From Planctomycetales bacterium (GTDB taxonomy: Bacteria > Planctomycetota > Planctomycetia > Pirellulales > Pirellulaceae), in the NCBI GenBank assembly GCA_020427005.1, contig JAGQOY010000006.1, positions 1 through 64,000 on the forward strand: 64,000 nt of DNA, in the 5' to 3' direction. The notes beneath the pieces were generated by a model. That model was not told the DNA's origin and did not search any database. It was given only the letters and a program-made list of their open reading frames with translations. The position numbers and the translations under genes are program-made. Shown piece after piece: positions 53,659 to 62,075 of this stretch (positions are counted from its first letter, which is position 1; each line of letters starts with the position of its first letter).

Positions 53659-55809
53659 ATGGAAACGACTATCGGAAATCAGGACTACACCTGGCAGCAC
53701 TGGGATGGGCAGCAGTTGGGCAAGTATGTAGCCATCGACACCGAAACCACATTGATAACTGGGCACCGCATACCGCAGCTATGCCTGGCAAGTTGTAGCG
53801 ATGGGCAGCAGCATTTCATTATCCACCCAGACCAGCTGGGCAGTTTCCTGAACCAGCATCTGCCCAGTGGTAGCCATTTAATCATGCACAATGCTGCATT
53901 CGATTTTTGGGTTTTGGATAAGCACCTGGCGAGCAGCGGTGGCGATGATGCACGCAGTTGGATGTGGTCAACAGTGGATGGTGGTAGGTTTCACGATACG
54001 ATGCTGCTGCATGCACTGGTAACGCTAGCCCAGAGCGATGATGACACCATGCACAGCCTAGCAGAGCTGGCCAGCAAGCTGCTGGGGATTCAGTTGGACA
54101 AGGATTCCTACCGAACTCGATATGCTGAAACCATCGGCCAGGACTGGCAGCAGTTGGATGTGGGTTTCTTTCAGTACGCAGTTACTGATGCCATCGTTAC
54201 CTGGCAGTTATTCTGCAAACTGACGCACCAGGCCAGCAGCATCTGCCAGCATCACAATCTGAACCGCAGCTACGGGTTTCTGACTGAACGGTTACAAGTG
54301 CAGGCAGCTATCAGCCTGGCCGCGATTACTCGCAATGGAATGCATGTAGACCTGGACCGAGCTGCCCAGTTGCAACAGCGGATAGATGCGGGAATCAAGC
54401 AAGAAGTGGAAACCATGCAGCAGATTGATGCAGGGCTATGGCACACCTACGTTAAAAATGGATTGTTCAAAACGAACAAGGAAACTGGCCTGCCCAAGAT
54501 GAACCAGAAACGGCTGCTAGAACATCTGCAACGCATTGCTGATGAGCACCAGTTGAAAGTGCCATTGACGGCTACGGGGCAGATTTCAAGCAGTGTGAAC
54601 GAATGCTGGACCCAGTACACCGAGTTGCACCCTCTGATAGCTGCCTATTGCACTTACACCGAGCTAACCAAACTGCGAACATTCTTTGCCGCTTTGGATA
54701 AGCCTACCATTCACCCCACATACCGAACCCTAGTTAGGTCAGGCCGCACCAGTTGCAGCGGTCCGAACATTCAGCAGCTGCCTGCACGCAGCCCCATACG
54801 CGATGCCATTACAGCAAAGCCAGGGCATCTGCTTTTCATCATCGACTACAACGCATTGGAGCTGCGAACGCTGGCCGCAGTATGTTATGAGCGAATCGGA
54901 TTCAGCAGACTGCGGGATGTCCTAATAGATGGCACTGATCCGCACAGCTACGCTGCTGCCATGTTTGCTGGTATCGACTTGGCTGCATTTGAGCAGCTAC
55001 CGAATAAGAAACAGCTACGGCAGCAGGCTAAGGTATTCAATTTTGGATTGCCTGCAGGTTTTGGTGCTGCTGCCCTGGTGGATCATGCCAAGTTTGCCTA
55101 CGGGGTAACGATAACGCAGGCAGAGGCTGAACAATTCATTGAACAGCTAACCAGGCAAGTCTACCCAGAGTTGCAGCTGTATCTGGCCGAAGATACTGCC
55201 AGCATCGTAGCCCAGATTTTGCAGGCTGATGTAGTGCAGATTCGAGCTACCTGGCCGCAGCAGTACCACATGGGGCTGCTACGCAGATTGCTGGCCGGCC
55301 ACCAATGCAAACGCGATGGAACACCCTACCAGCAACGCACGATTGATACTGCTTGGCAGCAGCTGGAAACCCTTTGTAGAAACCCACACCTGCTGCCATT
55401 CATTCAGCGGGGTGATACTTCCGAATCATCACCGCTACGCAGATTGTTTAATTCGACTGTGAGCACAACCACTGGCCGCATGCGAGGTGGCGTACCATTC
55501 ACCGCAGCCAGGAATGCACCATTCCAAGGACTGGCCGCAGATGGCTGCAAGTCTGCCATGTGGAACCTAACCAGGGCTGGTTACCGAGTAGTGGCATTCA
55601 TTCACGATGAGTTTATTATCGAATTGAACAAACTGGACGACATAGACCGAGCATCGGCAGAGATACCGAGTATCTGCCAGCAGAGCATGCGGCCATTCGT
55701 TCCTGGCATACCAGTTCCAGTTGAATTTGCCCTAACCCACCGCTGGGATAAGGCAGCCCATGCAGTTTGGAGCGAACAGGGGCAGTTGCTGGAATGGGCT
55801 ACTGCTTGA
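53659..55809 (+). CDS. Family A DNA polymerase with 3'-5' exonuclease
   Basis: The N-terminal exonuclease has IDTETTL (residues 26-32) and LIMHNAAFDFWVLD (near 75). The polymerase has SGRTSCSGPNIQQLPARSPI, motif A FIIDYNALELRTLA (near 394), motif B KKQLRQQAKVFNFGLPAGFG (near 450) and motif C AFIHDEFIIEL (near 646). At 716 residues it is phage-like: no 5' nuclease domain. All catalytic Asp and Lys/Tyr-region residues appear present. It should copy the element, possibly with the Prim-Pol as primer source. Confidence 0.93.
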   Translation: METTIGNQDYTWQHWDGQQLGKYVAIDTETTLITGHRIPQLCLASCSDGQQHFIIHPDQLGSFLNQHLPSGSHLIMHNAAFDFWVLDKHLASSGGDDARSWMWSTVDGGRFHDTMLLHALVTLAQSDDDTMHSLAELASKLLGIQLDKDSYRTRYAETIGQDWQQLDVGFFQYAVTDAIVTWQLFCKLTHQASSICQHHNLNRSYGFLTERLQVQAAISLAAITRNGMHVDLDRAAQLQQRIDAGIKQEVETMQQIDAGLWHTYVKNGLFKTNKETGLPKMNQKRLLEHLQRIADEHQLKVPLTATGQISSSVNECWTQYTELHPLIAAYCTYTELTKLRTFFAALDKPTIHPTYRTLVRSGRTSCSGPNIQQLPARSPIRDAITAKPGHLLFIIDYNALELRTLAAVCYERIGFSRLRDVLIDGTDPHSYAAAMFAGIDLAAFEQLPNKKQLRQQAKVFNFGLPAGFGAAALVDHAKFAYGVTITQAEAEQFIEQLTRQVYPELQLYLAEDTASIVAQILQADVVQIRATWPQQYHMGLLRRLLAGHQCKRDGTPYQQRTIDTAWQQLETLCRNPHLLPFIQRGDTSESSPLRRLFNSTVSTTTGRMRGGVPFTAARNAPFQGLAADGCKSAMWNLTRAGYRVVAFIHDEFIIELNKLDDIDRASAEIPSICQQSMRPFVPGIPVPVEFALTHRWDKAAHAVWSEQGQLLEWATA

Positions 55810-55861
55810 AATGCAATCGCGGCTTGATTATCATTCGGATAACTTATCAGAGAGATATACA

Positions 55862-56083
55862 ATGGCTAAGCGGAAACATCAGAAAAAGCCGATGACGATT
55901 CAGCAGCAGCTGCTTGCCCACATTCAAGCATCAGGCATGACACAGAGACAAATTGCCGAGCTGGCAGGAATGCCTGAGAGCAATGTAAGCAGTTTTATAT
56001 CTGGCAAACGGGGCATTAGCTTGAAATCCCTGAACAGCATATGCATTGGTTTGGAATTGGATCTGATTAAGAGGGGCAGCTAA
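55862..56083 (+). CDS. XRE-family helix-turn-helix regulator
   Basis: 73 residues: a basic start (MAKRKHQKKPM), then the HTH LLAHIQASGMTQRQIAELAG, MPESNVSSFISGKRGISLKS. It abuts the integrase gene with stop and start adjacent (TAAATG), so the two are co-expressed. It is a candidate repressor controlling excision and replication. The ATG 55862 begins the family match; an open frame upstream overlaps the polymerase gene. Confidence 0.85.
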   Translation: MAKRKHQKKPMTIQQQLLAHIQASGMTQRQIAELAGMPESNVSSFISGKRGISLKSLNSICIGLELDLIKRGS

Positions 56084-57409
56084 ATGGCAACTGTTCGCAG
56101 ACGCGAAAACGGTTCAATTGAAATCCGATTCATTGACCACAACGGCAAACGCAAAAGCCTATACCCCGGCCAGGTGGCACTGCGGGATGGTGAAAGCATG
56201 GCAGCCAAAGTAGAGCACATCGTTAGCCGCAAGGTGCAGGCATCCAGCCCTGATGTAGCTGTTGCCCATTGGATTGCTGGGTTATCCGATAAGCTGCACA
56301 GCAAGCTGGTGAAACTCGACCTAGTACCAGCAAGGGAACCATCGGAACCGCAGGCAGAACTGGCCGCAGCAGATGCAGTGCAGATGCCTACCATTAAGCA
56401 TTGGACTAATAGTTACATCGAACAGCACCCAGGCAAGGAACGCACCATTCTGAATCTGAAACAGTCCGCGAAAAACCTTTGCACATATTTCAAGCCAGAT
56501 AAGGCACTGGATTCATTCACTGCTGGTGATGCTGAGCGGTTCCGCAAGTGGCTGCAAGGCAAAGGGCTAGCCGAAAACACAGTCAGATGCAGGATTCGCA
56601 GGGCTAAGCAGTTTTTCAACGCAGCCATGAAAGATGAACTGTTAGAGCGGAACCCATTCGCGGCTGAGAAATCAGTTGTGGGCGGCAACGATAGCCGGCT
56701 GTTCATGGTTCCTGCGGAATGGATTGAAACCCTTATCAGGAAAGCCCCCTGCGAGGATTGGCGAATTATCCTAGCCTTTGCCCGCTACGCTGGGATGCGA
56801 GCACATGAATGCTGCATGCAACGCTGGGAAGATATCGACCTGGCAAATAATCGCATGGTGATACGCAGCAACAAAACCCCACCTATCCGCAGCTGCCCGA
56901 TATTCCCAGAGCTGCGGCCACACCTTTTGCGAGCTAGGGAAATGGCACCAACCGGGGCTGAGTATGTGCAGACCCGATACAGCCCTGATAGCAACCTGAG
57001 AACTACACTTCTGAAAATCATCACCGCTGCTAAGCTAGTGCCCTGGCCGCGATTAATGCAGAATCTACGAGCAACCAGAGAAACTGAGCTGTTAGCCAAG
57101 TACCCAGCCAAGGATGTGACCAGTTGGTTAGGCAACAGCCCATCAGTTGCTACCAAGCATTATGCAATGGCTACTCAGGAATCGTTCATCAGAGCAACGC
57201 AAGATGGGGCAAACCTGCCAGGAATAACTTGTGGCGTAGATTCCAAAAGTACCCCAAAAAGTACCCCACACATTGCAGGAATTGATGAGAAATGGCAGGA
57301 CACGAAAAAAGCCATAGTGAAAAACCCCAGGGAAATCTGGCATTTTCTCGCTATGGCTTTGGCTGACTCGCAGCCTAGTACCCCCAACAGGACTCGAACC
57401 TGTGACTAG
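56084..57409 (+). CDS. Tyrosine recombinase (integrase) of the element
   Basis: Catalytic residues: Arg239 in AGMRAHECC, Arg329 in NLRATRETEL (Asn327 where many enzymes have His), Asn351 in WLGNS where His or Trp is usual, and Tyr360 in TKHYAM. The SAM-like core-binding domain is at about 110-200 (KHWTNSYIEQHPGKERTILN). The last codons cross the att core and end inside the antisense of tRNA-Arg (PSTPNRTRTCD), so the C-terminus in this form comes from host sequence. In the excised circle the same frame would continue 55 codons into 46942-47109. It integrates the element at the tRNA. Confidence 0.93.
   Translation: MATVRRRENGSIEIRFIDHNGKRKSLYPGQVALRDGESMAAKVEHIVSRKVQASSPDVAVAHWIAGLSDKLHSKLVKLDLVPAREPSEPQAELAAADAVQMPTIKHWTNSYIEQHPGKERTILNLKQSAKNLCTYFKPDKALDSFTAGDAERFRKWLQGKGLAENTVRCRIRRAKQFFNAAMKDELLERNPFAAEKSVVGGNDSRLFMVPAEWIETLIRKAPCEDWRIILAFARYAGMRAHECCMQRWEDIDLANNRMVIRSNKTPPIRSCPIFPELRPHLLRAREMAPTGAEYVQTRYSPDSNLRTTLLKIITAAKLVPWPRLMQNLRATRETELLAKYPAKDVTSWLGNSPSVATKHYAMATQESFIRATQDGANLPGITCGVDSKSTPKSTPHIAGIDEKWQDTKKAIVKNPREIWHFLAMALADSQPSTPNRTRTCD
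57371..57394 (+). other. Right attachment site of the element
   Basis: Partner of 46918-46941, one mismatch in 24. It covers the last bases of the integrase frame and the 3' end of tRNA-Arg, including the acceptor and part of the T-arm, so integration keeps the tRNA whole. Confidence 0.92.
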
Positions 57410-57450
57410 GCTTTAGGAAAGCCTTGTTATATCCACTTAACTATGGGGGC
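57379..57450 (-). tRNA. tRNA-Arg(CCU)
   Basis: A complete cloverleaf on the minus strand: acceptor GCCCCCA/TGGGGGT (first pair G-T), linker TA, D-arm GTTA/TAAC, anticodon arm AGGCT/AGCCT with loop TTCCTAA (anticodon CCT), T-arm ACAGG/CCTGT with loop TTCGAGT, discriminator A. CCA is not encoded. Its 3' end is the element's integration target. In contrast to the 36-38 kb array, this tRNA is fully canonical. Confidence 0.97.
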
Positions 57451-57823
57451 TCGTTGAAAAAAAGTGAAGGATGTACTTCGCTAAGCGTTGTCTTGAAGAA
57501 TAGGGTTGTGGTCAAGGGAATACCTTGTCCAACAAATTGTTAGTTCCTGGCCTTGCGGGGATTTGGGCCCGAAGCCTCAGCACTGCTAGATTCAAACTAA
57601 GCCACATTCTAACTTGAAGTCGGACTTCCGGGGAGACGTTAGGGCCAAGCTTGGAGCTCAAGGCAAGTTTGATGGCGTTTAATTGAGTCGTCAGGCGTCC
57701 ACGTCACATTTTTGAGCGAATTGCAATTGCAAAATGTGCCTGCAAATGAAGGAGAGTTGGCCGCAATTGAATTGGTAACTTTTGTAGAACCGCTCGAATT
57801 GATAGTAAAGCTGGAAACTAGGC

Positions 57824-58005
57824 GCCCCCTCTCCGCTCGCTTGGCTCGCGACTCTCCCTACGGGGAGAGTAAGTTGCGTTGGTGTTGATTCGAGAGGTGT
57901 CGATTTTGGCCTGTTGGGAATATCGTTGGCAGCCTTCGGGATTCGGGATAGACTGAGATATCCCCCTCTCCGCTGGCTGGCTCGCGACTTTCCCCGCGGG
58001 GAGTA
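57824..58005. repeat. Two copies of a CCCCTCTCCGCTCGC hairpin repeat
   Basis: 57824-57870 and 57961-58005 share CCCCCTCTCCGCT, then GCTCGCGACT and a hairpin CTCCC...GGGAG. Two more copies lie at 61888-61937 and 62019-62075. The family is intergenic and sits just beyond stop codons. The preceding 57451-57823 shows nothing I can support. Confidence 0.8.
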
Positions 58006-58056
58006 GGTGTGTTGGTGTTGATCGAAGCTCGTCGTAGCTTAATAACCGGAGATAGA

Positions 58057-61000
58057 TCAGCGTTGACTGGTTAACCACTTTGAAAGTACTTGCTCGCGAT
58101 AGTCAGCAGGCTGAAAATCCAATGCTCTGAAATAACGATGCTGCTCAGCTTCGGTTTGGCTGGTGGCAATCAACTCAACCAACATCTGACAGGCTCGAGG
58201 ATCCCGTGCACGCCACACAATATCACGACCGGCTGGTGTATCCCAATTACCTTTGACCGCTGCTAACCATGTATCATAACACAACGCCCAATTTAGATCG
58301 GCCCCAATGCCCAGTGCCTCAAGGTACCACCGATCTTGACCGTCATGCTGTAAGGCCAACTCTGTCCATCGTTTGGCTGTCTCCACAGTGCCAGGTTGCT
58401 CGCGAAGCGCAATGGCAACTTCACGTCGAACTTGAGGCGAAGGATCATGCAATAGGTGGTCGATCGTACTGGTGATCAAATCGGCTGGGCCCCGCCGTGC
58501 CATACGTAGGCCGACAATTCTGATGTTGCTGTCGGTTGAGGATAGCGCTTGGTTAACAGCGGCTGACAATCTGAGTTGCGGAATTAGGACCTCAGGACTC
58601 GTAGACAACAAGGACCATTGCCACAATAGTCGCGCGATGTATCGTGAATTCGCCTCGGTCCTCAATTGGAATTGGATGGTTCGAATGCCTTGTATTGGAT
58701 CCATCGACTGCAACATAGTCTGACCAACGTAACGTGTTGCAAGATTCGGGCTACGGATGGCACGCAAGGCGTCTTCAGCTGTGGTCAGTGGCAGGGAATC
58801 CACATGATATGCTCCAGAATGTTTGCTCGGTAGAATTCGAAAGATGCGACCATGTTGCGCGTCTCCCATGCGATGGCCACCTACTCCCGGGTCATACCAG
58901 TCGGCCACAAAAAGCGATCCGTCTGGCGCCGCACACACATCCACGGGGCGAAACCATGGATCGGAGGAACCGGCGATTAGATTGTCGATCTCGGCAGTGT
59001 AGCCTGCGCCCTGATCATGAACCGGGTATGCTCGTACGACGGCAGGACCAGGGTCAGTATGAATGATTTGATTGCGGAATCGCTCAGGTAGCAACTCTCC
59101 CTCGTAGAAGAAGATGCCTGTTGGTGAGCCAGCGCCGGTTTGAATCAGATTGGGTACCACACCGGGATCGTTCAAATGCCAGTGTTGAAGTGGTTTTTCG
59201 GATTCCAGACCAATGCGAGATTGTTGCCAACTGGCTCCGGTCAATTCATCTTTGTAACCATAATTGCCGTACTCCATGACGAAGTTAATGCGCGTACCCC
59301 GATTGCCATCATCGTCGTTGTCGGACTGCCAGAGCGAGCCAAAGGAATCAACACAGACTTCCCAATTATTGCGGAAGTTCCAGCCCAACGTCTCCAAGTT
59401 GCTTCCATCCGCATCACATCGGAATACCATGCCTTCTTGGTATGGATGCCGAGAGTTGTCGACCACGTTACCGGCCTTGTCAACAATCGTTTCTCCACGG
59501 GCATTCTTAAGTTGTTTGCCCTCGTTGCCGAAGTTGAAATAAAGCTTGCCATCGGGACCGACTTCAAAAGCATGGATGCCGTGATCGTGCTGAACACCAC
59601 TTATGCCGGTGAAAAGTGGCTTGTGCGATTCGGGCTTGAGGTCACCATCCGAGTCGCTAAAGACCCAGACGTTTTCCCCTGCAGAAACCAACACGGTGTT
59701 TCCAAGAACGGTGACGCCATGAGGTGAATCGATGTCGGATCCTTGGTAGAACACCGTACTACGGTCTGCATGACCGTCGTGGTCGGTATCTTCCAGGACG
59801 AGGATTCGATCGCCTGCAGTTCGCTCTGCGTTGTATGGATTACGAAAATGTCGATAGTTGACCGCTTCGCAGACCCAAACGCGTCCTAAAGAATCGACAT
59901 CAATGCTAGTGGGGCTCAGCATCATTGGCTCGGATGCAAACAATTGAACCTTCAGGTCAGGGGAAACATTCAGGCCCGGGACGGCAGAATTTGATGCGTG
60001 AGATTCCACCAGAGAATTGTCGAGTGGGCTAAGCGCTTGGAAGGGCCCCTCCCCTTCTTTCTTTAAGAGTACCAAGTAGTCGACTAGGTCTACCAATTCT
60101 TGTTCATTCATCGCCAGTTGCAAATCAGCTGGCATTAGTGAAGTCGTCAGTTTCTTGAGTTCCGCAATGTCTTTGGCGGCGACTGTTCTGTCGACCCCTT
60201 CCGCATTTCGTAGCGTCGTACTCTCTGCTTGCTGATTAATTAAAAGTCCCGTAGTAATATTTCCATCCAAGTCTAGCAACGCGTAAGTTTCAAAGTTGTG
60301 GCTGACTGCAGCGCTGGGATTGAGAATGGCGACATACAGGTCTTCACGCGATAGTTTACTTCCAATCTCGGATAGATCGGGGCCAACGGACTTGCCTGCA
60401 CCTCGTACCTGATGGCATTTCGCACATGTACCTTTCGTCTCAAAGATCTTTTGACCAACCGCCGCATCACCTCTGAGACGTACCAATTCAGCTATGGGCG
60501 CAAGAGGGGCTTGATTGCCGGTGGAAGTAGGGGGCAAGAGTTTCTTGGCTGCCGCCAGAATGGCTTCGTTCTTGGAACCATAAAGAGCATTGCTCAGTGC
60601 AAATCGTATATCGGGAGGAACATCGGTTCGTTGATAGTGTGCCAGCAATTCACGTTGACCAGGCAAAGATCGTCCGAGTGCCGACACGATAGCGATACGA
60701 ACCTGAGGTCCAGGTTTAGTAAGTTGCAATTGGTCCTTTAGGATCGCAATACCAGCCTCCCCGGGCAGGTAGCCAAGAGCTGTGATGATGGCAACTTTCT
60801 GTTCATCGGAGGTTGTGACGGAGGAGAGGAATTTGCCAACAGCATTAAAGTTTGGCGAACTTGCCAGGATCTCCAAGGCGTCAACGTTGATAGTCGAGAA
60901 CGGGATTTGCGCAACCATATCTATCAAGACATCGGTCTGATCGTTGACACCCAACTGCTTGGCAACTTGTATGTACTTCGGCGAGCCCGAATTGCGTTCC

Positions 61001-61176
61001 AAAAATCGCAAGACGGATGGGCGCAATTGAGGATGCCTTTCCAGGGCACCCGTCGGCAAACGCAGCAGGGATTCTGTAATAGCGTGATCAAGAGCACTTT
61101 CATCGGCTCTCGCACAAGAGGCTGATGGGATTAAAGTAATGAGCGCGAGTACTAGCAATGTAGATGGAAATCGCAT
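58057..61176 (-). CDS. PVC-type cytochrome c / propeller dehydrogenase with internal haem domain
   Basis: Signal peptide MRFPSTLLVLALITLIPSAS. HEAT-like helices follow (DALEILASSPNFNAVGKFLS), then a cytochrome c domain at about residues 235-370 with the haem motif CAKCH and an LMPADLQLAM methionine region. Next is a six-bladed sugar-dehydrogenase-like propeller (DSLGRVWVCEAVNYRHFRNP, HGIHAFEVGPDGKLYFNFGN), and finally more HEAT repeats (SPQVRREVAIALREQ). The usual order in this family is propeller, HEAT, cytochrome; here the haem domain precedes the propeller. It should act in the periplasm as a redox enzyme on an unknown substrate. Confidence 0.88.
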   Translation of the reverse strand: MRFPSTLLVLALITLIPSASCARADESALDHAITESLLRLPTGALERHPQLRPSVLRFLERNSGSPKYIQVAKQLGVNDQTDVLIDMVAQIPFSTINVDALEILASSPNFNAVGKFLSSVTTSDEQKVAIITALGYLPGEAGIAILKDQLQLTKPGPQVRIAIVSALGRSLPGQRELLAHYQRTDVPPDIRFALSNALYGSKNEAILAAAKKLLPPTSTGNQAPLAPIAELVRLRGDAAVGQKIFETKGTCAKCHQVRGAGKSVGPDLSEIGSKLSREDLYVAILNPSAAVSHNFETYALLDLDGNITTGLLINQQAESTTLRNAEGVDRTVAAKDIAELKKLTTSLMPADLQLAMNEQELVDLVDYLVLLKKEGEGPFQALSPLDNSLVESHASNSAVPGLNVSPDLKVQLFASEPMMLSPTSIDVDSLGRVWVCEAVNYRHFRNPYNAERTAGDRILVLEDTDHDGHADRSTVFYQGSDIDSPHGVTVLGNTVLVSAGENVWVFSDSDGDLKPESHKPLFTGISGVQHDHGIHAFEVGPDGKLYFNFGNEGKQLKNARGETIVDKAGNVVDNSRHPYQEGMVFRCDADGSNLETLGWNFRNNWEVCVDSFGSLWQSDNDDDGNRGTRINFVMEYGNYGYKDELTGASWQQSRIGLESEKPLQHWHLNDPGVVPNLIQTGAGSPTGIFFYEGELLPERFRNQIIHTDPGPAVVRAYPVHDQGAGYTAEIDNLIAGSSDPWFRPVDVCAAPDGSLFVADWYDPGVGGHRMGDAQHGRIFRILPSKHSGAYHVDSLPLTTAEDALRAIRSPNLATRYVGQTMLQSMDPIQGIRTIQFQLRTEANSRYIARLLWQWSLLSTSPEVLIPQLRLSAAVNQALSSTDSNIRIVGLRMARRGPADLITSTIDHLLHDPSPQVRREVAIALREQPGTVETAKRWTELALQHDGQDRWYLEALGIGADLNWALCYDTWLAAVKGNWDTPAGRDIVWRARDPRACQMLVELIATSQTEAEQHRYFRALDFQPADYREQVLSKWLTSQR

Positions 61177-61259
61177 GGTTTAACAACTTGCCTTGGTAGT
61201 CGTTTTGTTAACGGAGCAAAACAATCCCCGCGTTCTAAAACAGGTTTTTTGAAAGGGTG

Positions 61260-61425
61260 AAGTTTGTAACTGTGAAATGCAAGCATTGTAATTTTTACAA
61301 TGCAAATATTACAAACTTGGGTTCTAACTCATTTGAATAATCCGCACAAATTCACCCAATTTGGTAAAGACGCGAACATTGTAACGGATTTAGGACAAGA
61401 AGAATGATTTGGCACGCCGTGTGCT
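61260..61425 (+). promoter_or_regulatory. Candidate sigma-54 promoter with upstream palindromes
   Basis: TTGGCACGCCGTGTGC at 61409-61424 has GG and GC separated by ten bases, matching the -24/-12 sigma-54 consensus; initiation would be near 61436. About 140 bases upstream, nested palindromes occur: AAGTTTGTAA/TTACAAACTT (61260-61269, 61309-61318) outside and GCATTGTAA/TTACAATGC (61283-61291, 61295-61303) inside. Another CATTGTAA is at 61378. This is the distance expected for an enhancer-binding activator site. Confidence 0.65.
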
Positions 61426-61435
61426 TTTGAGAAAC

Positions 61436-61835
61436 CTATGGCACAACACCGAGGCCCATTGCGGAGCTAGGTAGCCGGGATAGCGGCAAACAGCGTTCCA
61501 ACATTGTCGTACCTCCCAAATGGGCGCGTCGAGCTGGTAACGGAAACGAGCATGCTTCGGCCACTGTCATGAATCGTTCCAAACCCAGCTGACGCGTTTG
61601 TTAGCGAACAAGGATGCCCCGTGATCTTAGAGGCGAGTCACCGGTGTATGGTGGCGCATGCAGGTAGTAGTTTTTGAATTTGAGTCGCGGACTCGGAAAC
61701 GATCTCGGTTGGACAACCCAATCAGATGCAACGGCGGCTCATCAAAATTCCAGAAACTCAGAAACGAAAAAACCAGGCCCGTTTTTCACGGTAGGAAAGG
61801 GCCCGCTTGGCTGAGCTCCCAAGCGGGTCCTTTTT
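61436..61835 (+). ncRNA. Possible sigma-54-dependent small transcript
   Basis: From the predicted start to the terminator at 61799-61835 there is no convincing coding sequence; an open frame at 61658-61888 runs through the terminator and is not protein-like. The interval may therefore specify a 400-nt regulatory RNA, or a short leader plus peptide. It rests only on the promoter and terminator motifs. Confidence 0.35.
61799..61835 (+). terminator. Rho-independent terminator
   Basis: GGCCCGCTTGG pairs with CCAAGCGGGTC around a short loop, followed by five T. The orientation closes plus-strand transcription from the sigma-54-like promoter. Confidence 0.85.
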
Positions 61836-61887
61836 CGCATTATAGGTCTGCCGCTCGCTCGTCGTGGACTCAGAAAACCGACTGTTG

Positions 61888-62075
61888 ATCCCCCTCACCG
61901 CTCGCATCCGCTCGCGACTCTCCCCGAGGGGAGAGTTAGTTGAGGAGAAATTCACAGTGAGTTGTCGTATTTGGTGTGGGACAATTTTGGGCACGTTTGG
62001 GATTCGGAACCGACTGATGATCCCCTCCCCTCTCCGCTCGCATCCGCTCGTGACTCTCCCCGAGGGGAGAGTTAG
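61888..62075. repeat. Two further copies of the CCCCTCTCCGCTCGC hairpin repeat
   Basis: 61888-61937 and 62019-62075 match the copies at 57.8-58.0 kb (CTCGCGACTCTCCCCGAGGG, GAGAGTTAG). The second copy overlaps the stop codon of the spherulin-like gene, so it may also shape its 3' end. Confidence 0.8.

Larger units (their letters stand above)
46918..57394 (+). mobile_element. Integrated replicative element at tRNA-Arg(CCU)
   Basis: A 10.4-kb segment between 24-base att repeats. In order it carries a PEP-CTERM protein, a 489-aa-class unknown, an AlpA-like protein, small zinc-ribbon and short proteins, a phage-type conserved protein, Prim-Pol/DUF3987, a family A DNA polymerase, an XRE repressor-like protein and a tyrosine recombinase, all on the plus strand. 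No capsid, portal, terminase, tail or conjugation gene is recognisable. Codons such as CAG, CTG and GCA dominate from 50 kb on, unlike the flanks. It is best described as a satellite-like or autonomous integrative element with its own replication enzymes. Confidence 0.9.

Noticed and set aside
61658-61888. 76-aa plus-strand frame
   Set aside because: It spans a strong terminator hairpin and has a random, basic composition.
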